Shown: in pieces, positions 36,690 through 48,720 of the stretch
Position numbering within the stretch: the stretch's first letter is position 1
Layout of the letters: every line of letters starts with the position of its first letter
NCBI GenBank assembly: GCA_014529385.2
Contig: CM043946.1
Span: 19,956,077 to 20,020,076 of the forward strand
DNA length: 64,000 bases
Direction of reading: 5' to 3'
Source of the DNA: Adiantum capillus-veneris
Taxonomy: Eukaryota; Streptophyta; Polypodiopsida; Polypodiales; Pteridaceae
Position numbers and translations under genes: made by a program
Notes under the pieces: model-generated
The model's input: only the letters and a program-made list of their open reading frames with translations
Told to the model about the DNA's origin: nothing
Database searches by the model: none

Positions 36690-37440
36690 ACTAGAACTAA
36701 GTCACCTTTCTTGAAAATTTTGGTGATTAAGTGGGAATAAAAAAACTGTTTTTGTTTCCTCTTTTATGCATAGATATGAGCTACAGCAGTTAGCCTTTTC
36801 TCGCCTAGCTTTTCCAAATCTTCAAGTCTTTCTGACAATTCATGTCCAGTCCACTCAAGATTCTGTGCTACCCTTAAGGTCGGAAATAGAAATTCTATTG
36901 GCAGTATGGCATCAAGACCATAAACAAGGTTAAAGGGTGTAGCATTTAAAGCTGTTTTGAATGAAACTCGATAAGCCCATAGAGCTGCATGGAGATTCAT
37001 TTCCCAATCGGTCATTCTTGAACTAACCACTTTGGTCAGTACTGAGCTAAGAATTTTATTCGTATGCTCAGCTTGTCTGTTTGCTTGTGGGTGATAGGGA
37101 GTTGATTTATTATGGATAACCATAAACTCATTAAGAAAATACTCTATTACCTCGTTGAGGAAATGAGTTCCCCGGTCACTGACAATCTCTATTGGCAGTC
37201 CATACCTTACGAATACATACTCATATAAGAATGCAGCAGTGGTTCTGGCATCATTCTTTTGAGTCGCTTTAGCCTCGGCCCATTTGATCAAATAGTCCGT
37301 AGCTACAATGATATATTGAGCTTAGGTTCTATAAGTAGGTGGCTATATCGGTCCAACAAAATCTATACCCCATTTTGTGAAGGCTCTAGTCCCCATCATT
37401 GGTCTTAAGGGCATACTATCTACCCGTGTTGGCATTTTTG
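36690..37440 (-). pseudogene. Integrase core of gypsy copy B (fossil)
   Basis: Minus strand. WGIDFVGPI, IKWAEAKATQKNDARTTAAF, VSDRGTHFLNEVIEYF, the YHPQANRQAEHTNKI region holding the glutamate of the DDE triad, LHAALWAYRVSF and NATPFNLVYGLDAILPIEF. After it come HELSERLEDLEKL and a GPF-like module near 36600-36680. Joins cDNA to chromosomal DNA in intact relatives. Confidence 0.8.
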
Positions 37441-37995
37441 CTCGTTGACAAGCATCACACCTTCGAACATATTCTTTGGCATCTGCAAATAGTGTTGGCC
37501 ACCATATGCCTGCCATCAAGATTGCTCTTGCGGTAGTCTCACTAGAAAAGTGGCCTCCAGCTAATCCAGCATGTGCTTGTTCTATAATCAAAATATACTC
37601 GTTTTCATTTGCACAAAGATGCAAATGTTGATCCTTACCTCTCCAATAGAATTGGTTCCCAATAAGAGCATAGTCTCTTGCTTCCATTTCAATTTCTCTT
37701 TGACGGCGTTTACTCATATCCTTAGAAAATGTTTGGCTCGATAAGTAAGTAACCTGATAGTTAGTCCACTTAGGAACAAGTGACATTTGAAACAATGTTA
37801 CATGAGGAATGGGTTGTTGTTTCTCACATTGAGGGCAATCTCTTACAAAAGATCGAACATCTCTCCTCATAGTCAGCCAAAATACTCCAAGTCTTAAGAT
37901 TCGTTGCATAGTTTGGTCTTCCGCAAAGTGAAGTCCTACTATGGTAACATGTGCTTGACTTAAGTATTGATCTCATTCTTCAGGATTAATGCATA
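37430..37995 (-). other. Two successive integrase H2C2 zinc-finger modules, copy B
   Basis: Module 1 (about 37825-37995): YLSQAHVTIVGLHF, then RSFVRDCPQCEKQ. Module 2 (about 37430-37630): IIEQAHAGLAGGHFSS, then YVRRCDACQRAKMP. Each is preceded by its own lead-in of the type YKRNRDGI..LCIN or YWRGKDQHLHLCAN, so the whole unit seems duplicated, not only the finger. Confidence 0.7.
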
Positions 37996-37999
37996 AAAT

Positions 38000-39481
38000 A
38001 AATATTCCGTCTCGATTTCTTTTATATAGCCTCCCAGCTAGTAATTGATATGTAGCCGATTGCTCGATTAAATCAACTATAATAGGAAATGGTGAATCCA
38101 CTTGAGCTATTGTCATTAATGACACAATTTTTTCTGCCCATCTAGGTATCATTTCCATGGAGAACAAATAGGCATCTGGTAGATCATCATCTACCCCTTT
38201 AGGTGATTCTCTTGAAACAATCCTGGACAAATGATCTGCTCGTTGATGTGTAGTGCCTTTTTTAACAACCACAGTGAAATCAAATTTGAGAAGAATGATG
38301 AACCATCTCACTATTCTTCCTATGTTGCATGGCTTGTTGACCAAATATAACAAAGCTTGGTGGTCCACAAAGAACACAAACTTGTTGGCCAATAGGTAAT
38401 GTCTATACTTTTTAACGGCATAGATAATTCCTAGTCCTTCTCTTTCAGTGGTGGTGTAATTCTTTTCTGCCATATTCAATTGTCGGCTAGCATAAGAAAT
38501 AGGAAAGTCAATTTTCCCATCTCCTGGTTGGGCTAGTATACAACCAACAGCAAGGTTTGAAGCATCTACGTGTACGTGAAATACCTTATCCCAATCGGGT
38601 GCTTTCAATATTGGAGCTGAGGTGAGAACTTGCTTAAGCTTCATGAAGGATTCTTCACATGCCTCGGTCCATTCAAAGTGAGTAATCAAGCTATACATGG
38701 GTTTTGCAATTATAGCATACATGTAGATGAACCGTCGATAATATCCACAATGTCCCATGAAGGCTTGTACCCCTTTGACTGTTGTTGGTCTAGGCAAATC
38801 AACAATGACATGGATTTTTTCAATATCGATAGCTATGTCAGTTTTAGACACTATGTGTCCAAGGATTTTCCCTTGTCTTCCCATAAATGTGCACTTTTCC
38901 GGGTTTAAGCAAATCTTGTAAAGTCTACATTTCTCGAATAACTTTTTGAGGTGTTCAAAATGACTAGCTCGGATTGACGAATGTACACATAAATCATCCA
39001 TGTATACTTCCAAGAATTTCCAAAGATACTCTTTGAAAGCATGGCTCATCAATCTCTGAAATGTGGTTGGAGCATTAGTTAACCCAAACGGCATAACACA
39101 ATAGGCAAATATACCCCATTCTGTTGCAAAAGCAATTTTGTGCTGATCTTTTGGTTCAACCAAAAGTTGATTGTATCCCGAAAAGCCATCTAAGAAGCTG
39201 TAAGCTTCTTTTTCTACCACTTGTTCTAAAACGTGCTCAGTTATCGGAAGAGAAAATTTGTCTCTAATGCTAGCTGCATTCACTTTTTCGAGATTAATGC
39301 ACACTCGTAATTTCCCATTCTTCTTAGGTACTACCACAATTGGGGACACCCAATCAGTGTGTTGAATTTCGTAAATGAATTCAGCTTCCTTTAGTTTTTC
39401 AATCTCTTCTTTCATCTTTCTGGCAAATGTTTTGTTATAAGTGTATGGTCTCTGTCTACTTGGTTCCGCATCATCTCTCAT
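38000..39481 (-). pseudogene. Reverse transcriptase and RNase H of gypsy copy B (fossil)
   Basis: Minus strand, long open stretch. RT: WVSPIVVVPKKNGKLRVC, LDGFSGYNQLLVEPKDQHK, FGLTNAPTTFQRLMSHAF, catalytic loop YMDDLCVHS, FMGRQGKILGHIVS. Connection: GHCGYYRRFIYMYA. RNase H: VFHVHVDASNLAVGCILAQ, ERLNMAEKNYTTTEREGLG-like sequence, FFVDHQALLYLVNKPC, QRADHLSRI. No second (archaeal-type) RNase H follows, unlike element D, so this is not a standard Tat element. Confidence 0.85.
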
Positions 39482-39509
39482 GGGTATTGTATGTTGGCAG
39501 ATTTCTGGA

Positions 39510-40404
39510 TCAACACCCTTGAGATCTTTGTAAGACCAAGCAAAGATAATCCCGATATTCCTTTAACAAGCTTAGAAAAAGATTTTCTTCTTCTTCTTCT
39601 GTTAGGTCATTTGCAATGTAAGCCGGCCTAGGCTCTTCTCCTAGTTCAGCCAAGTCTACCCTTTTAGCGTTTTCAGGTCCTTCGTAAGACTCGCCTTGTT
39701 TCTGTAGTTCCCTAACAGGTTGTTCGATTATGATTTTCCAATCTTGGAGAGTATACTTTTTGTAATGGGATGGAACGTGCATTACATCCTTACCATCCTC
39801 TTCCGTGGTTTCCATTTCGGTGGTGTATATCTCCTTTAGAGCTTTTTTCAACTCTTGATATTTCTTTTTCTGATCGACTCTGGTCATGAGTGGTTTTCTA
39901 TCCTGATGTTCTTCTTGAGTACCCTTCCTTGTTTTTCTCGATGTCTGAGACATTTTTGAGTTTCCGTTCGAAGGATATCTGCCAGTTATTTTATCCTTGA
40001 CACAATCTTTAGCACCTATCTGCATCAGGAATTGTGTTTTACTGGAGACTGATGGCATAGGTTGTGCTTCCACAATTTTAGTGTCCCTCTTTCTTCTATA
40101 CCATTTTTGTCTTCTTGATTTCTGGTTTGGAAAGTCAAAAAAGCTTTTCCTCCCTTCCGCTTAAGAGTAGTTGAGCTCTCTTATGTTCTTTTTCGGATCC
40201 CGAATCTTCGGAGGTAGATGAGTGCTCATCCAACTCATCAGTTTCATCGTAATAGAGCTCAGAAAAGACTTGTTGAGCTTTCATCAAGTCCTTTGTTTGC
40301 TCATCCTTGTTTTCAATGTTAAGAACTGACATCATTTGGATGGGAATTATGCCGTAGCCATCCTCATTGCAAAATTGAGTGTAAGCATAGACGTATTCAC
40401 ACAT
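39510..40404 (-). pseudogene. Protease to RT linker of gypsy copy B (fossil)
   Basis: Minus strand, charged region without a recognised domain (ITGRYPSNGNSKMSQTSRK, KKKYQELKKALKEIYTTEME). Copy A keeps the same linker at 18540-19483. It ends next to the first RT strands. Confidence 0.55.
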
Positions 40405-40689
40405 ACATCCATTGTCGCTAAGATTTGAGTCCTCTCAAATGGTTTGAATAAATGCTTTGTAAAGGGCTCAGGTATGTAGGCTTCGTTTGTATAGTCCCTT
40501 TCTAAGATACATTCCTCTCGTCTTACGCTTCCGTTTTCTGAAGCTCCGCACATCCAAATAGGAGTGTCTTTGTTTAGCCAAGATGGAAGTTTAGTTTCAG
40601 CCAAAGAGACTGAATCAAACTCCTGGATGGGTGTTTTCAAGACGTCTCTATAGGTGTGGTCCTTTAGATTGACCCTTGTTATAGATCCC

Positions 40690-41060
40690 ACCTGCTTTAA
40701 GTACAGATAGTCATTTCCCCAATCTTGGATAAGCTGTACCTGTCGCATGAAAGGTCTTCCCAATATGATTTCATAGTTGAGTTTTTTCCCAAAGTCTACT
40801 ATGGCAAAAGTGTGTTGATATTCAATTCCACAGGAGTTGACTATCACTTTTTCTAGTATCCCTAGCGGTCTTTCAATGTGTCCGTCAGCCAACTGCAATT
40901 TCATTCGCGTTTGTCTAATGGCTGGCTATCCCCAGGATTCCCATACTGCTTTAGTGGCTATGGCTATGCCCGCTCCACTATCTAGTATTGCCATGGTTTC
41001 AATGTCATTATATTTCACTAGGAGGGTAGTGTTTCCTTCTTCCCCTTCATAATATTCTCC
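40690..41060 (-). pseudogene. Retropepsin of gypsy copy B (fossil)
   Basis: Minus strand. AILDSGAG-type active site near 41000, LADGHIERPLGILEK, CGIEYQHTFAIVDFG and YEIILGRPFMRQVQLIQDW. This is the ordinary Gag-Pol protease position, between Gag and RT. Confidence 0.8.
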
Positions 41061-41129
41061 GACCTTGTTCATAGGAATTGATCGTATCTCTTTGGCTTCC
41101 GTTTCATTTTTCGACTTTCCTAGATTCTT

Positions 41130-43190
41130 AGAGGTTACCCCATTATACCCACCTTTTCTAGGGTTTTTTGTAAATCATTCCATAAGTATGGTCTGAATTT
41201 CAACAGTTCTCCCAAGGTAAGAGTGCATTGGATAGGTGTAGACATGATTGGATGAATGTTGTCTACTTCGAGGGTTTGTTTGGCTCTTTTGACTTGAGTG
41301 GTTTTGCAAATGATAGTCTCATCTTCGTTATCTCCCAAGTAAGAAGGTAATGTTTTTAATGTCATTGGTTTGTATATTCCTGAAGCCTCTGACCCGCAAT
41401 CCCCGTACAAGGATTGTATATCCATGTTTATATCAGATGGTAGGTTATCCAACCAGACTTCCTCTATAGGAGCTGACTTTAAAGTTAGGCTCCCATCATT
41501 GATCTCCCTTACCTTTTCCCATAAGTGTCCTGGCTAGTCTTCCTCCACGAATAGAATTTCATCTAAGGCATCCTCACTGTCCGGCACTATGAGCTCTGGT
41601 TCATTTGTTTCAAGGTGGGGTTCTGCCACCACATCGGATTTTGATTTTGTTTCTTCCACTGCAAGCTCTTCCAGTTTTGCAACACTTTCAAGCTTGGGTT
41701 TTTGTTTATCCAACATTTCCTATGTGATTCTTACCAAATTTTGATAAGCTTCTAGCTTAGCTAGTTCCATGTCTGGAGATGGATAGTTTTTCCATTTGTT
41801 TTCCATGTTTTGGTCTGCTTTTAGTCCGGCTTGGTAGGCCTCCAAGGCAGCATTGATAGGCTCAAAATTTTTGTCAACCAGAATGGATCCTCCAGATTTT
41901 ACGATTGTTTCCATGAATTCATTGCCAATTTATTTCAACTTGTCCTGGGCTGGAATTTTTGCTTTCTCTTCGTTTTCAACCTGTTGTTTCTGTTTTCTCA
42001 TCTCATATCTTTTGCTTCTACTCCTTTTGATTCTTTGAGAAGAAACTTTCGTGTTCTCCAAATCTTCAGAGGAATTGTGTTTCTTTTTCCTTGCCTGGGC
42101 TCTAGTGATTACCTTGATTGGAATAATTGGTTTGCTCTCTGATGAGCTACTAGGCATCACTTGGACTACGTTGACTACAGTTTTTCCCTTGTGCAAAGGA
42201 TTCTTAGGACAATCTTCCGAAAAGCGTCCTCCATTTTTGCAACATTGTATGCAATAGGCTTCAATCGGTTTGAGGTTTTTGTCCGGCTATGGACATTCGT
42301 TCTTCCAATGGTCATCAACACCACAATTATGACAGTTTCCTGTTCTGGGCTTCATCATGGGTCTTCCCATAGGAGGTCTGACACCTTGATTAGCTACATA
42401 ATACATTGGTGCGAGCTCTGGTGGAGCATAAGTCATGGTTTCCTCCATTGGTGGTGGGTGTGGACTACACCAATCTCCCTCTACCATTACGGTAGATGGA
42501 CTATAGACGAACCACTCTTTCTTAGGACATGGGAATCTTCTTACCACTTCTTCTTCAGGATTGTCGAAGTGGACTGGTAGTACTCGCATGTGTCGTGCGA
42601 ATTAGGCGACCTTCTGTCGCTTAGCTTCCGATGACTTCCTCTTTGGCAAGCTGGGTACAACCTGGCTCTCTAAGCTTGAAGCACTTGCTTGGCTAGATGC
42701 TTCTCCCTTCGGGGTCATGTGTTTCCAGGCTGGCTTATCTTTTCCTTACCTTTGGCTCGAGCAGCCCCTTTAGGCCATTTTGGAGTAAAGGTTATAACTT
42801 TGACTGCAGTTTCTTTAGGGAAGAGAGGCCTCACTGTTTTCTTTCTTCCTTTGATGTGGATGACTTCTTCGTGATGAATGTCGATGTAGACGATTTCAGC
42901 CCCTTTGCTGCCTTCGTTGCTGGCACTCATTGACTATGTGTTTTGGTTGACAATAGTGATGGTACTTCATAGACCTCCCACCTGATGCTCTCAACTTGTG
43001 GTTAGAATGAGCAACACGAGATGGAGAATTTACCTCTTGAATATTGACGACACTGCAGCCTGGTAGTAGTACTTCAATGAAGGCTCCTTAGTCTCCTCTT
43101 CTTCCGTCCTCTAGTTAGAAAATTCCTTCAGCCATTCGTCCATGATTGATGGCGTGCGTCACTTTCAGCATTGTAAACTGAAGGTTTCTT
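41130..43190 (-). pseudogene. Gag region of gypsy copy B with zinc knuckles (fossil)
   Basis: Minus strand. A CHNCGVDDHWKNECP knuckle lies at about 42287-42335, and related Cys/His groups lie on both sides (about 42200-42260 and 42940-42980). A Lys/Arg-rich part (AQARKKKHNSS, KRSRSKRYEMRKQKQQ, 41930-42150) and acidic parts (41534-41716) follow. A typical helical Gag core is not evident, so this Gag is unusual or too decayed to read. Confidence 0.55.
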
Positions 43191-43200
43191 AGAAGCCCAT

Positions 43201-43216
43201 CTCCGTGGGGGCACCA
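43201..43216 (-). promoter_or_regulatory. Primer-site candidate of gypsy copy B
   Basis: Minus strand TGGTGCCCCCACGGAG stands two bases inside a possible LTR edge (TCCCATCA). It loosely resembles a tRNA-Lys site (TGGCGCCCACCGTGGGGC) but the match is weak. Confidence 0.35.
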
Positions 43217-43218
43217 AA

Positions 43219-43930
43219 TGATGGGAGCAAAGTGACACTTGAAACAAGCATTAGTGCTTGTTACACCCTATGCAGAGCCTAGTCCGCTCTCGCTGTTTTG
43301 GAAGACGGGTAGAGGGTCTTCCTCCTCTCCCTGTACAACTTATCCTGAAGAAGCTCTCCACCATGGGTAAAACCCAGTGGGCTGGAGACGAGTTGCCCTG
43401 AATGGAGTGAAATTCATGCAACACGCCGGCTACGGAAATTATCTGTAATTGCTACTAGCCAAGAGGCTGGGAGTGGTCAGACGCGTCACCATCACCCTGT
43501 ATGTGCTGAGTGATGAAGGAAAGGTAGAGCCCATGAAAGGCGACGACCTCTTGTGGATGTGCCGACTCATCAACACTGGCACAATAAGAGTATAAGTAAG
43601 TACTCCACCCTCTGTGCATGATGAAAAACGGGCTGACAACATTCCCGTATAGATTCCTGCAGCATACGCATGTGAATATCTATGTAGATAGGAAAATCTT
43701 CTACCAACAGAAGGTCGTGTGCCTATTTGGTGCGGCGGTACTAGGAGAAATCCTTAATTCCCCAAACCCTATCATTCTCCCCATATTGGATTACCACCAT
43801 TCCTTAAGTGTTTCTATCGTTATCTTGTTTTAACCTATCCATTCAACTCTAAAAAAACCACTATGAGCCACTATTGTCATTAAGATTAAAAAAAAAGAAG
43901 AAAAAAAAAGGTTTGTAATTTCCTGAGTCA
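43219..43930. other. Border zone between copy B and element D, LTR-like start
   Basis: Starts TGATGGGAGCAAAG. It may be the 5' LTR of copy B (minus) or of element D (plus). No second copy is present in the window, so neither reading can be confirmed. A coding-like plus-strand stretch lies at about 43490-43830 (see findings). Confidence 0.35.
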
Positions 43931-43934
43931 CTAC

Positions 43935-44650
43935 CATGGCAAGTGTTTCTTTCCCCACATTCAATGGAAAGAAGGAAGAAGATCTCACCACCGACTTTTT
44001 GGATGATTTCGACATTGCTTGTGTCGTTTCCAACAAAGATGACGACGCTTCACGACTTTGAATTTTTTCTCTACTAATGAAAGTAGAGGCCAAGTCCTGG
44101 TATAATGCATTGCCCCAGGCTACCAAGAATGCAAGGGATGTGTTAAGGGCTGCCTTTGTAAAGAGGTTTGGTGGAGGCACAACCTCCGAGAAGCTATGGC
44201 AGCTACTGACAGAATTGAAGCAGGGAAGTCTGCTAGAGTATGCCACCTATGAGTCCAAATTTGTGGACTTATGGGAGAGATGGTTGCCTCACTGGAGGAA
44301 GGCGAAGGAGCGCCTAATTTACTAAAGAAGGACCGTTTCGTTGCTGGTCTGTGGTCGCCGCTTAGAGAGAAGGTGAAGGGAAGGTTTCCCGCAACATCTG
44401 AGTTGGAAGTAGAAGTAGCCTGCCTTAAAGACAAGAAGCTGTGCATGCAAGCAAGAGTGAATGAGTCAGAGGAAACAAGCTCAGCCCGACCAACCTCAGT
44501 GACTACAACAGCCAGTCATAGAGCCCAACCGCAAGAGGCATCAGAGGAGCAGCAAGACCTGCTAAATAGCATCACCACCCAACTAGAGAGTTATCCGTGC
44601 ATTTGGTGCAGCAAGGGCATGCACCTGTCAAGAATCCAGAACAAGGGATA
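43935..44650 (+). pseudogene. gag: Gag of element D (fossil)
   Basis: Starts ATG (MASVSFPTFNGKKEED). The Gag core holds EAKSWYNALPQATKN, LRAAFVKRFGG, LLTELKQGSLLEYATYESKF, as in gypsy Gag proteins. A decayed zinc-knuckle region and a Pro/Gln-rich tail follow at about 44670-44910. Confidence 0.75.
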
Positions 44651-45309
44651 GGAAAATGAAGGCAGAACCAAGAGTACCACTGCTACAATTTCGGGGAAGA
44701 TGGCCATGGCATGTACTACTACCCACATCCAAGGAGGCAGAATTTCAATAGAGGAGGGAGACAGAATCAAATCTCTCCACCAAGAGCAAGACCACCACCA
44801 CCTAGGCAACCAGGGCAGATCCCACCGGTCCAGATCCTTCGACCACCTGTACAACAACAACCACCACCACAACCTCTCATTCCACCACTACCCCCACCAC
44901 CTGTGCTGTGAACGAAGCGGTGAGTGTTATTAGCTTGGAGGCTAAAGGGAAGGCAAAGGTAGAAGAATCAGTTCGAGAGAAGCACAAAGGAAAAGCAAAG
45001 GTAGAAGAAGCGGATGCTATGGGAGTGAAGCGTGCCAGGCACGAGGAAGCCTCTCAAAGAGGAGAGAAAATGAAAGGGAAGGACGAGTCTAGCAAGCAAG
45101 CAGCTAAACCACGATGGAAGATAGACATCATGGACTTCTCACTAGGTGAGTGTGCAAAACCCTATGACTTAGTTCAAGATGTATTGATGCAGGGCCTGAA
45201 GATAACTTGGCCCCAATTACTCCACCTTGCACCAAGAATGAGAGGCAATGGACAAAAATTGTGAGTACCAGGAAATCAAGACCCAGGATAGCTGGGGCTA
45301 TCTCTGGAA

Positions 45310-45932
45310 GGGATCTCGACGACATCCTACCAACTGTGGATGCCCACATCAAGGGGCAACAAATCTCAAACGTCTACATAGATGGTGGTGTGCAAATATG
45401 CGTCATGAGTGAAAAGATGATGCATCATCTAGGACTAGAGGTAAGTAGGCCGGCACCCTGTCGAGCCAAAATGGCAAATGATATAAGAGTGAAATGCGTG
45501 GGCATTGTGAATGCGGTCAAAGTAAAATCATTTAATACAGAAGTGGAGGTAGACATCTTTGTCATGCCACACAAAGGGGAGGGCTACCCTATCATTCTTG
45601 GGAGGCCTTGGCTTATGGCCATGGAAGCTAAACAAGACTGGAGCACCAGAATGATTCAGATGAAGGACGCTAAAGGAAAGTCCATATTCTTTGACATGAG
45701 GACTAGGAAGCAACGCAACATGATCTTGGAGGCTTCAGAAGATGAGTCCACCAGCGACTATTCGTCTACCTCAGGAGAAGAGACAACCACCACTGACGGG
45801 AGCGACAATAGCATTGAAGTGATGGGGGTCACTCTTAAAGACCCAAAAAGATTGACACAATCTGAAACACCCCCAACAAACCAAGAGGAACCATCAGGTA
45901 CGCAGTCCTTAGAGGATGCATGTGAGTTATAA
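45310..45932 (+). pseudogene. Protease region of element D (fossil)
   Basis: NVYIDGGVQICVMSEKMMHH gives the active-site strand, AKMANDIRVKCVGIVNAVKV and YPIILGRPWLMAMEAKQDWS the later strands. An acidic tail (DESTSDYSSTSGEETTTTDG) leads on to reverse transcriptase. Confidence 0.75.
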
Positions 45933-46149
45933 AAAATGCTCTCAAATGAGTTAACCGATGAAGAAAGGAAGGAATATGTCTCCATGCTTGGTAACTTCAC
46001 TAATTTGTTCATTGATGGCTATGATAAGATCACAGGAATTACGGTAGTGCAACACCACATAAAAATCAAGAAAGGTAGTAAACCCGTAATGCAGAAGCTC
46101 AGAAGACTTGGAGTAATCCAACAAGAGGCACTACTTAAAGAAGTGAGAA

Positions 46150-47330
46150 GTTTGCTACCCTGTCGAAGACTCAGAATGGATCTCCCCAGTAGTAGTCACA
46201 CCAAAGAAGAATGTTAAGTGGAGAGTCTGTGTGGACTATAAACCTCTCAATGCAGCCACGAAGAGAGATCACTTTCCCCTCCCATTCCAGAATGAAATTC
46301 TCAATGAAGTGGCGCGTCACGAACGATACACATTGTGTGATGGCTACTTAGGATACTTCCAGATTAGCATTGCGGAAGAAGATCGAAAGAAGACAACCTT
46401 CATCACACCTTGGGGATGCTTTGCTTACAGGGTGATGCCTTTTGGCCTCACTAATGCCCCGGCCACATTTCGACGCTATGTGACCTTTGTTTTCCAACCC
46501 TACTTTGGAACATCAATACGGGTTTTCATAGATGATTTTTGCATCTATAGTTCACGAGCCCTTCATTTAAGCAAAGTCTATGATGGCTTAACCAGGCTGC
46601 AAACCTTGGGTGGCCAGCTCAACGTGGATAAATGTCACATTGGTGAAAGCAAAGTCACTCTCCTTGGCCATGTAATTTCAGCAAAAGGGATTGAGGCTGA
46701 CCCTAGCAAGATTCAAGCCCTGGTATCTTTGTCGTCACCCACCACCGCTAAGCAGTTGGTTTCTTTCCTTCAGAAGGTAAGATACTTAAGCAGGTTCATT
46801 CACTTGCTATCTCAAGTGGTCCTCCCTCTACAACAAATCACCCAGAGGGATGTCTTCTCATGGAGTGAAGAAAATGAGCAGCAATTTACCAAGGTGAAGC
46901 AAATCCTAGCCAAGCTTCCCACCATTTCACCCCCTAAGTGGGACGAGCCATTTTATGTGAACCCTAGTGTAGAAAGTGATACACTCGGAGCCATGCTAAT
47001 GCAAAAGAACCCCCAAAATTCTTTTATGCGTCCTATTTACTTCTCTAGTCGTGTCATGACCCCGTCAGAAAAGGGATTTATTGAAGTAGAACACATGGTT
47101 CTGGCACTAATGTTTGCTACCACAAAGTTCCACTCCTATCTTCTGCATAGACCCTTTGTAATCCTGACAATGGAGGAGGTTTTCCCATATGTAATGTGAC
47201 ACATGGATGTCTCATCTAGGATCTCTAAGTGGCTAATTAGATTACAAGAGTTTGACTACACCATGCAAGTAGAAAACTCCACCAGTGCTAGTTTAGCGGG
47301 AATTCTCACTCATCGCCACTATGAGAAGAA
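46150..47330 (+). pseudogene. Reverse transcriptase and first RNase H of element D (fossil)
   Basis: RT: WRVCVDYKPLNAATKRDHF, CDGYLGYFQISIAEEDRKK, FGLTNAPATFRRYVTFVF, catalytic loop FIDDFCIYS. RNase H: WDEPFYVNPSVESDTLGAML, FSSRVMTPSEKGFIEVEHM, RISKWLIRLQEFDYTMQVEN. Broken. Confidence 0.8.
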
Positions 47331-47394
47331 GCTGAAGGTCAACATGGAAGCAAAGGAAGAAACACCAATGGTAGAGAGTCCTAGGCTAGAAAGA

Positions 47395-47790
47395 GCTCAC
47401 TCTCTTTTCTTTGACTGAGCATACAAAAGAACAATGGACCAGTGCAGCTGGCATAGTCATTTTCAATGAGCAACAAGAAAGAGTATTCTCCATCGGGCAG
47501 TTATTACACTCCCACTCCAACAATGAAGTTGAATATGCAGCCCTAATTCTTGGGTTGGAACAATGTATTTCACAAGGAATTCAGCGCCTAAATGTGTTTG
47601 GTGATGCTTTGCTTTTGATAAGGCAGATAAACGGAACTTGGGTTTATGAAAATCAGGTTTTACTTGGTCAACTACGCCAAGTTAAGGATCTTCTAAGGAA
47701 ATTTGAAGCAGTGAAACTATTTCATGTCCCCAGCGAAGAAAATTAGGAGGTAGATGCTCTAGCCAAAGAAAGAATACAAGACGTTCCCGT
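47395..47790 (+). pseudogene. Second, archaeal-type RNase H of element D (fossil)
   Basis: AAGIVIFNEQQERVFSIGQL, SNNEVEYAALILGLEQCISQ, LNVFGDALLLIRQINGTW, LFHVPSEEN: the pattern of the archaeal-type RNase H acquired by Tat/Ogre elements. It lies between the ordinary RNase H and integrase. Confidence 0.8.
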
Positions 47791-47984
47791 AGGAGCAATC
47801 AAACTGAAGCTACCCCTCTTTCAAGGTAGTGATGCTATGCCTGATATCGTCAGCTTTCTAGATACAGGAGAATGTCCGAAAGGATACACCAAAGGTCAGA
47901 AATAGTGGCTGGTAAGGAAGGCTGCCAGATACTACCTTGTAAATGACCACTTGTATTATAAGGGCAAGGATCAGATTCTCAGGT

Positions 47985-48720
47985 GAGTGCCAACCTCCAG
48001 TGAGATCACAGAGGTAATTTCAAGTTTCCATGATGGTGTCTGCGACGGTCATTTTTCTCTAGATATCACTAGTAGGAAGATTCTACAAGCAGGATACTCT
48101 TGGCCTAGCTTGAACAGGTATGTACACCATTGGTGTAAAGCATGCAAGGCTTGTCAAGTGGGCAGTGATCGCACATTAACCCACGAGCCACAAACTCCTA
48201 TCATCTAATATGGTCCATTTGAGAAATGGGGAATAGATGCAATCGGTCCTTTATCAAGGGCCCATTTAGGTAAACTGTACATCATAGTGGGTGTAGACGA
48301 CATGACTCGATGGACAGAAGCAACAACCACCACCTGCATTACAGCCCAAGAGGTAGAAAAGTTCATTTTTGAGCATATATGTTGCCGTTTTGGCACTCCT
48401 CTTGAGATAATATCAGATAGAGGACCAGGTTTTAGAGGCGATCTGGTGGGAGAACTGATGAAAAAGTTAGGCATCACACGCCGACATTCCACACCATACT
48501 ATCCACAGTGCAATGGTCTGGTAGAGAAGGTAAACGGAATGATTTGCAAAATCATCACAAAGCAGGTGAACAATCACACAGGAGACTCGGATAAACATCT
48601 CATGGCAGCTCTTTGGGCCTACCAAACGACGTTCCAAACATCACTAGGTTTCACCCCTTTCCATCTAGTATTTATGGTAAGGAGGCAATTCTACCCACTG
48701 AGGTACAGATAGCCAGCTTA
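47985..48720 (+). pseudogene. Integrase zinc finger and core of element D (fossil)
   Basis: H2C2 finger: ISSFHDGVCDGHFSLD, WCKACKACQVGSD. Core: WGIDAIGPLS, GVDDMTRWTEA, ISDRGPGFRGDL, HSTPYYPQCNGLVEKVNG, LMAALWAYQTTFQTSLGFTP. A single zinc finger, unlike copies A and B. Confidence 0.8.

Larger units (their letters stand above)
33078..43218 (-). mobile_element. Ty3/gypsy element, copy B (minus strand, fossil)
   Basis: Same family as copy A, better preserved. Right to left: primer-site candidate (43201-43216), Gag with zinc knuckles (about 41900-43190), protease (40690-41060), linker, reverse transcriptase and RNase H (38280-39481), two integrase zinc-finger modules (37430-37995), integrase (36690-37440), a second retropepsin-like domain (35948-36350), then a non-coding tail (33090-35225) that ends at element C. 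Broken, perhaps eight to twelve times. No extra frame region like that at 9231-12663 is present on this side of element C. Confidence 0.75.
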
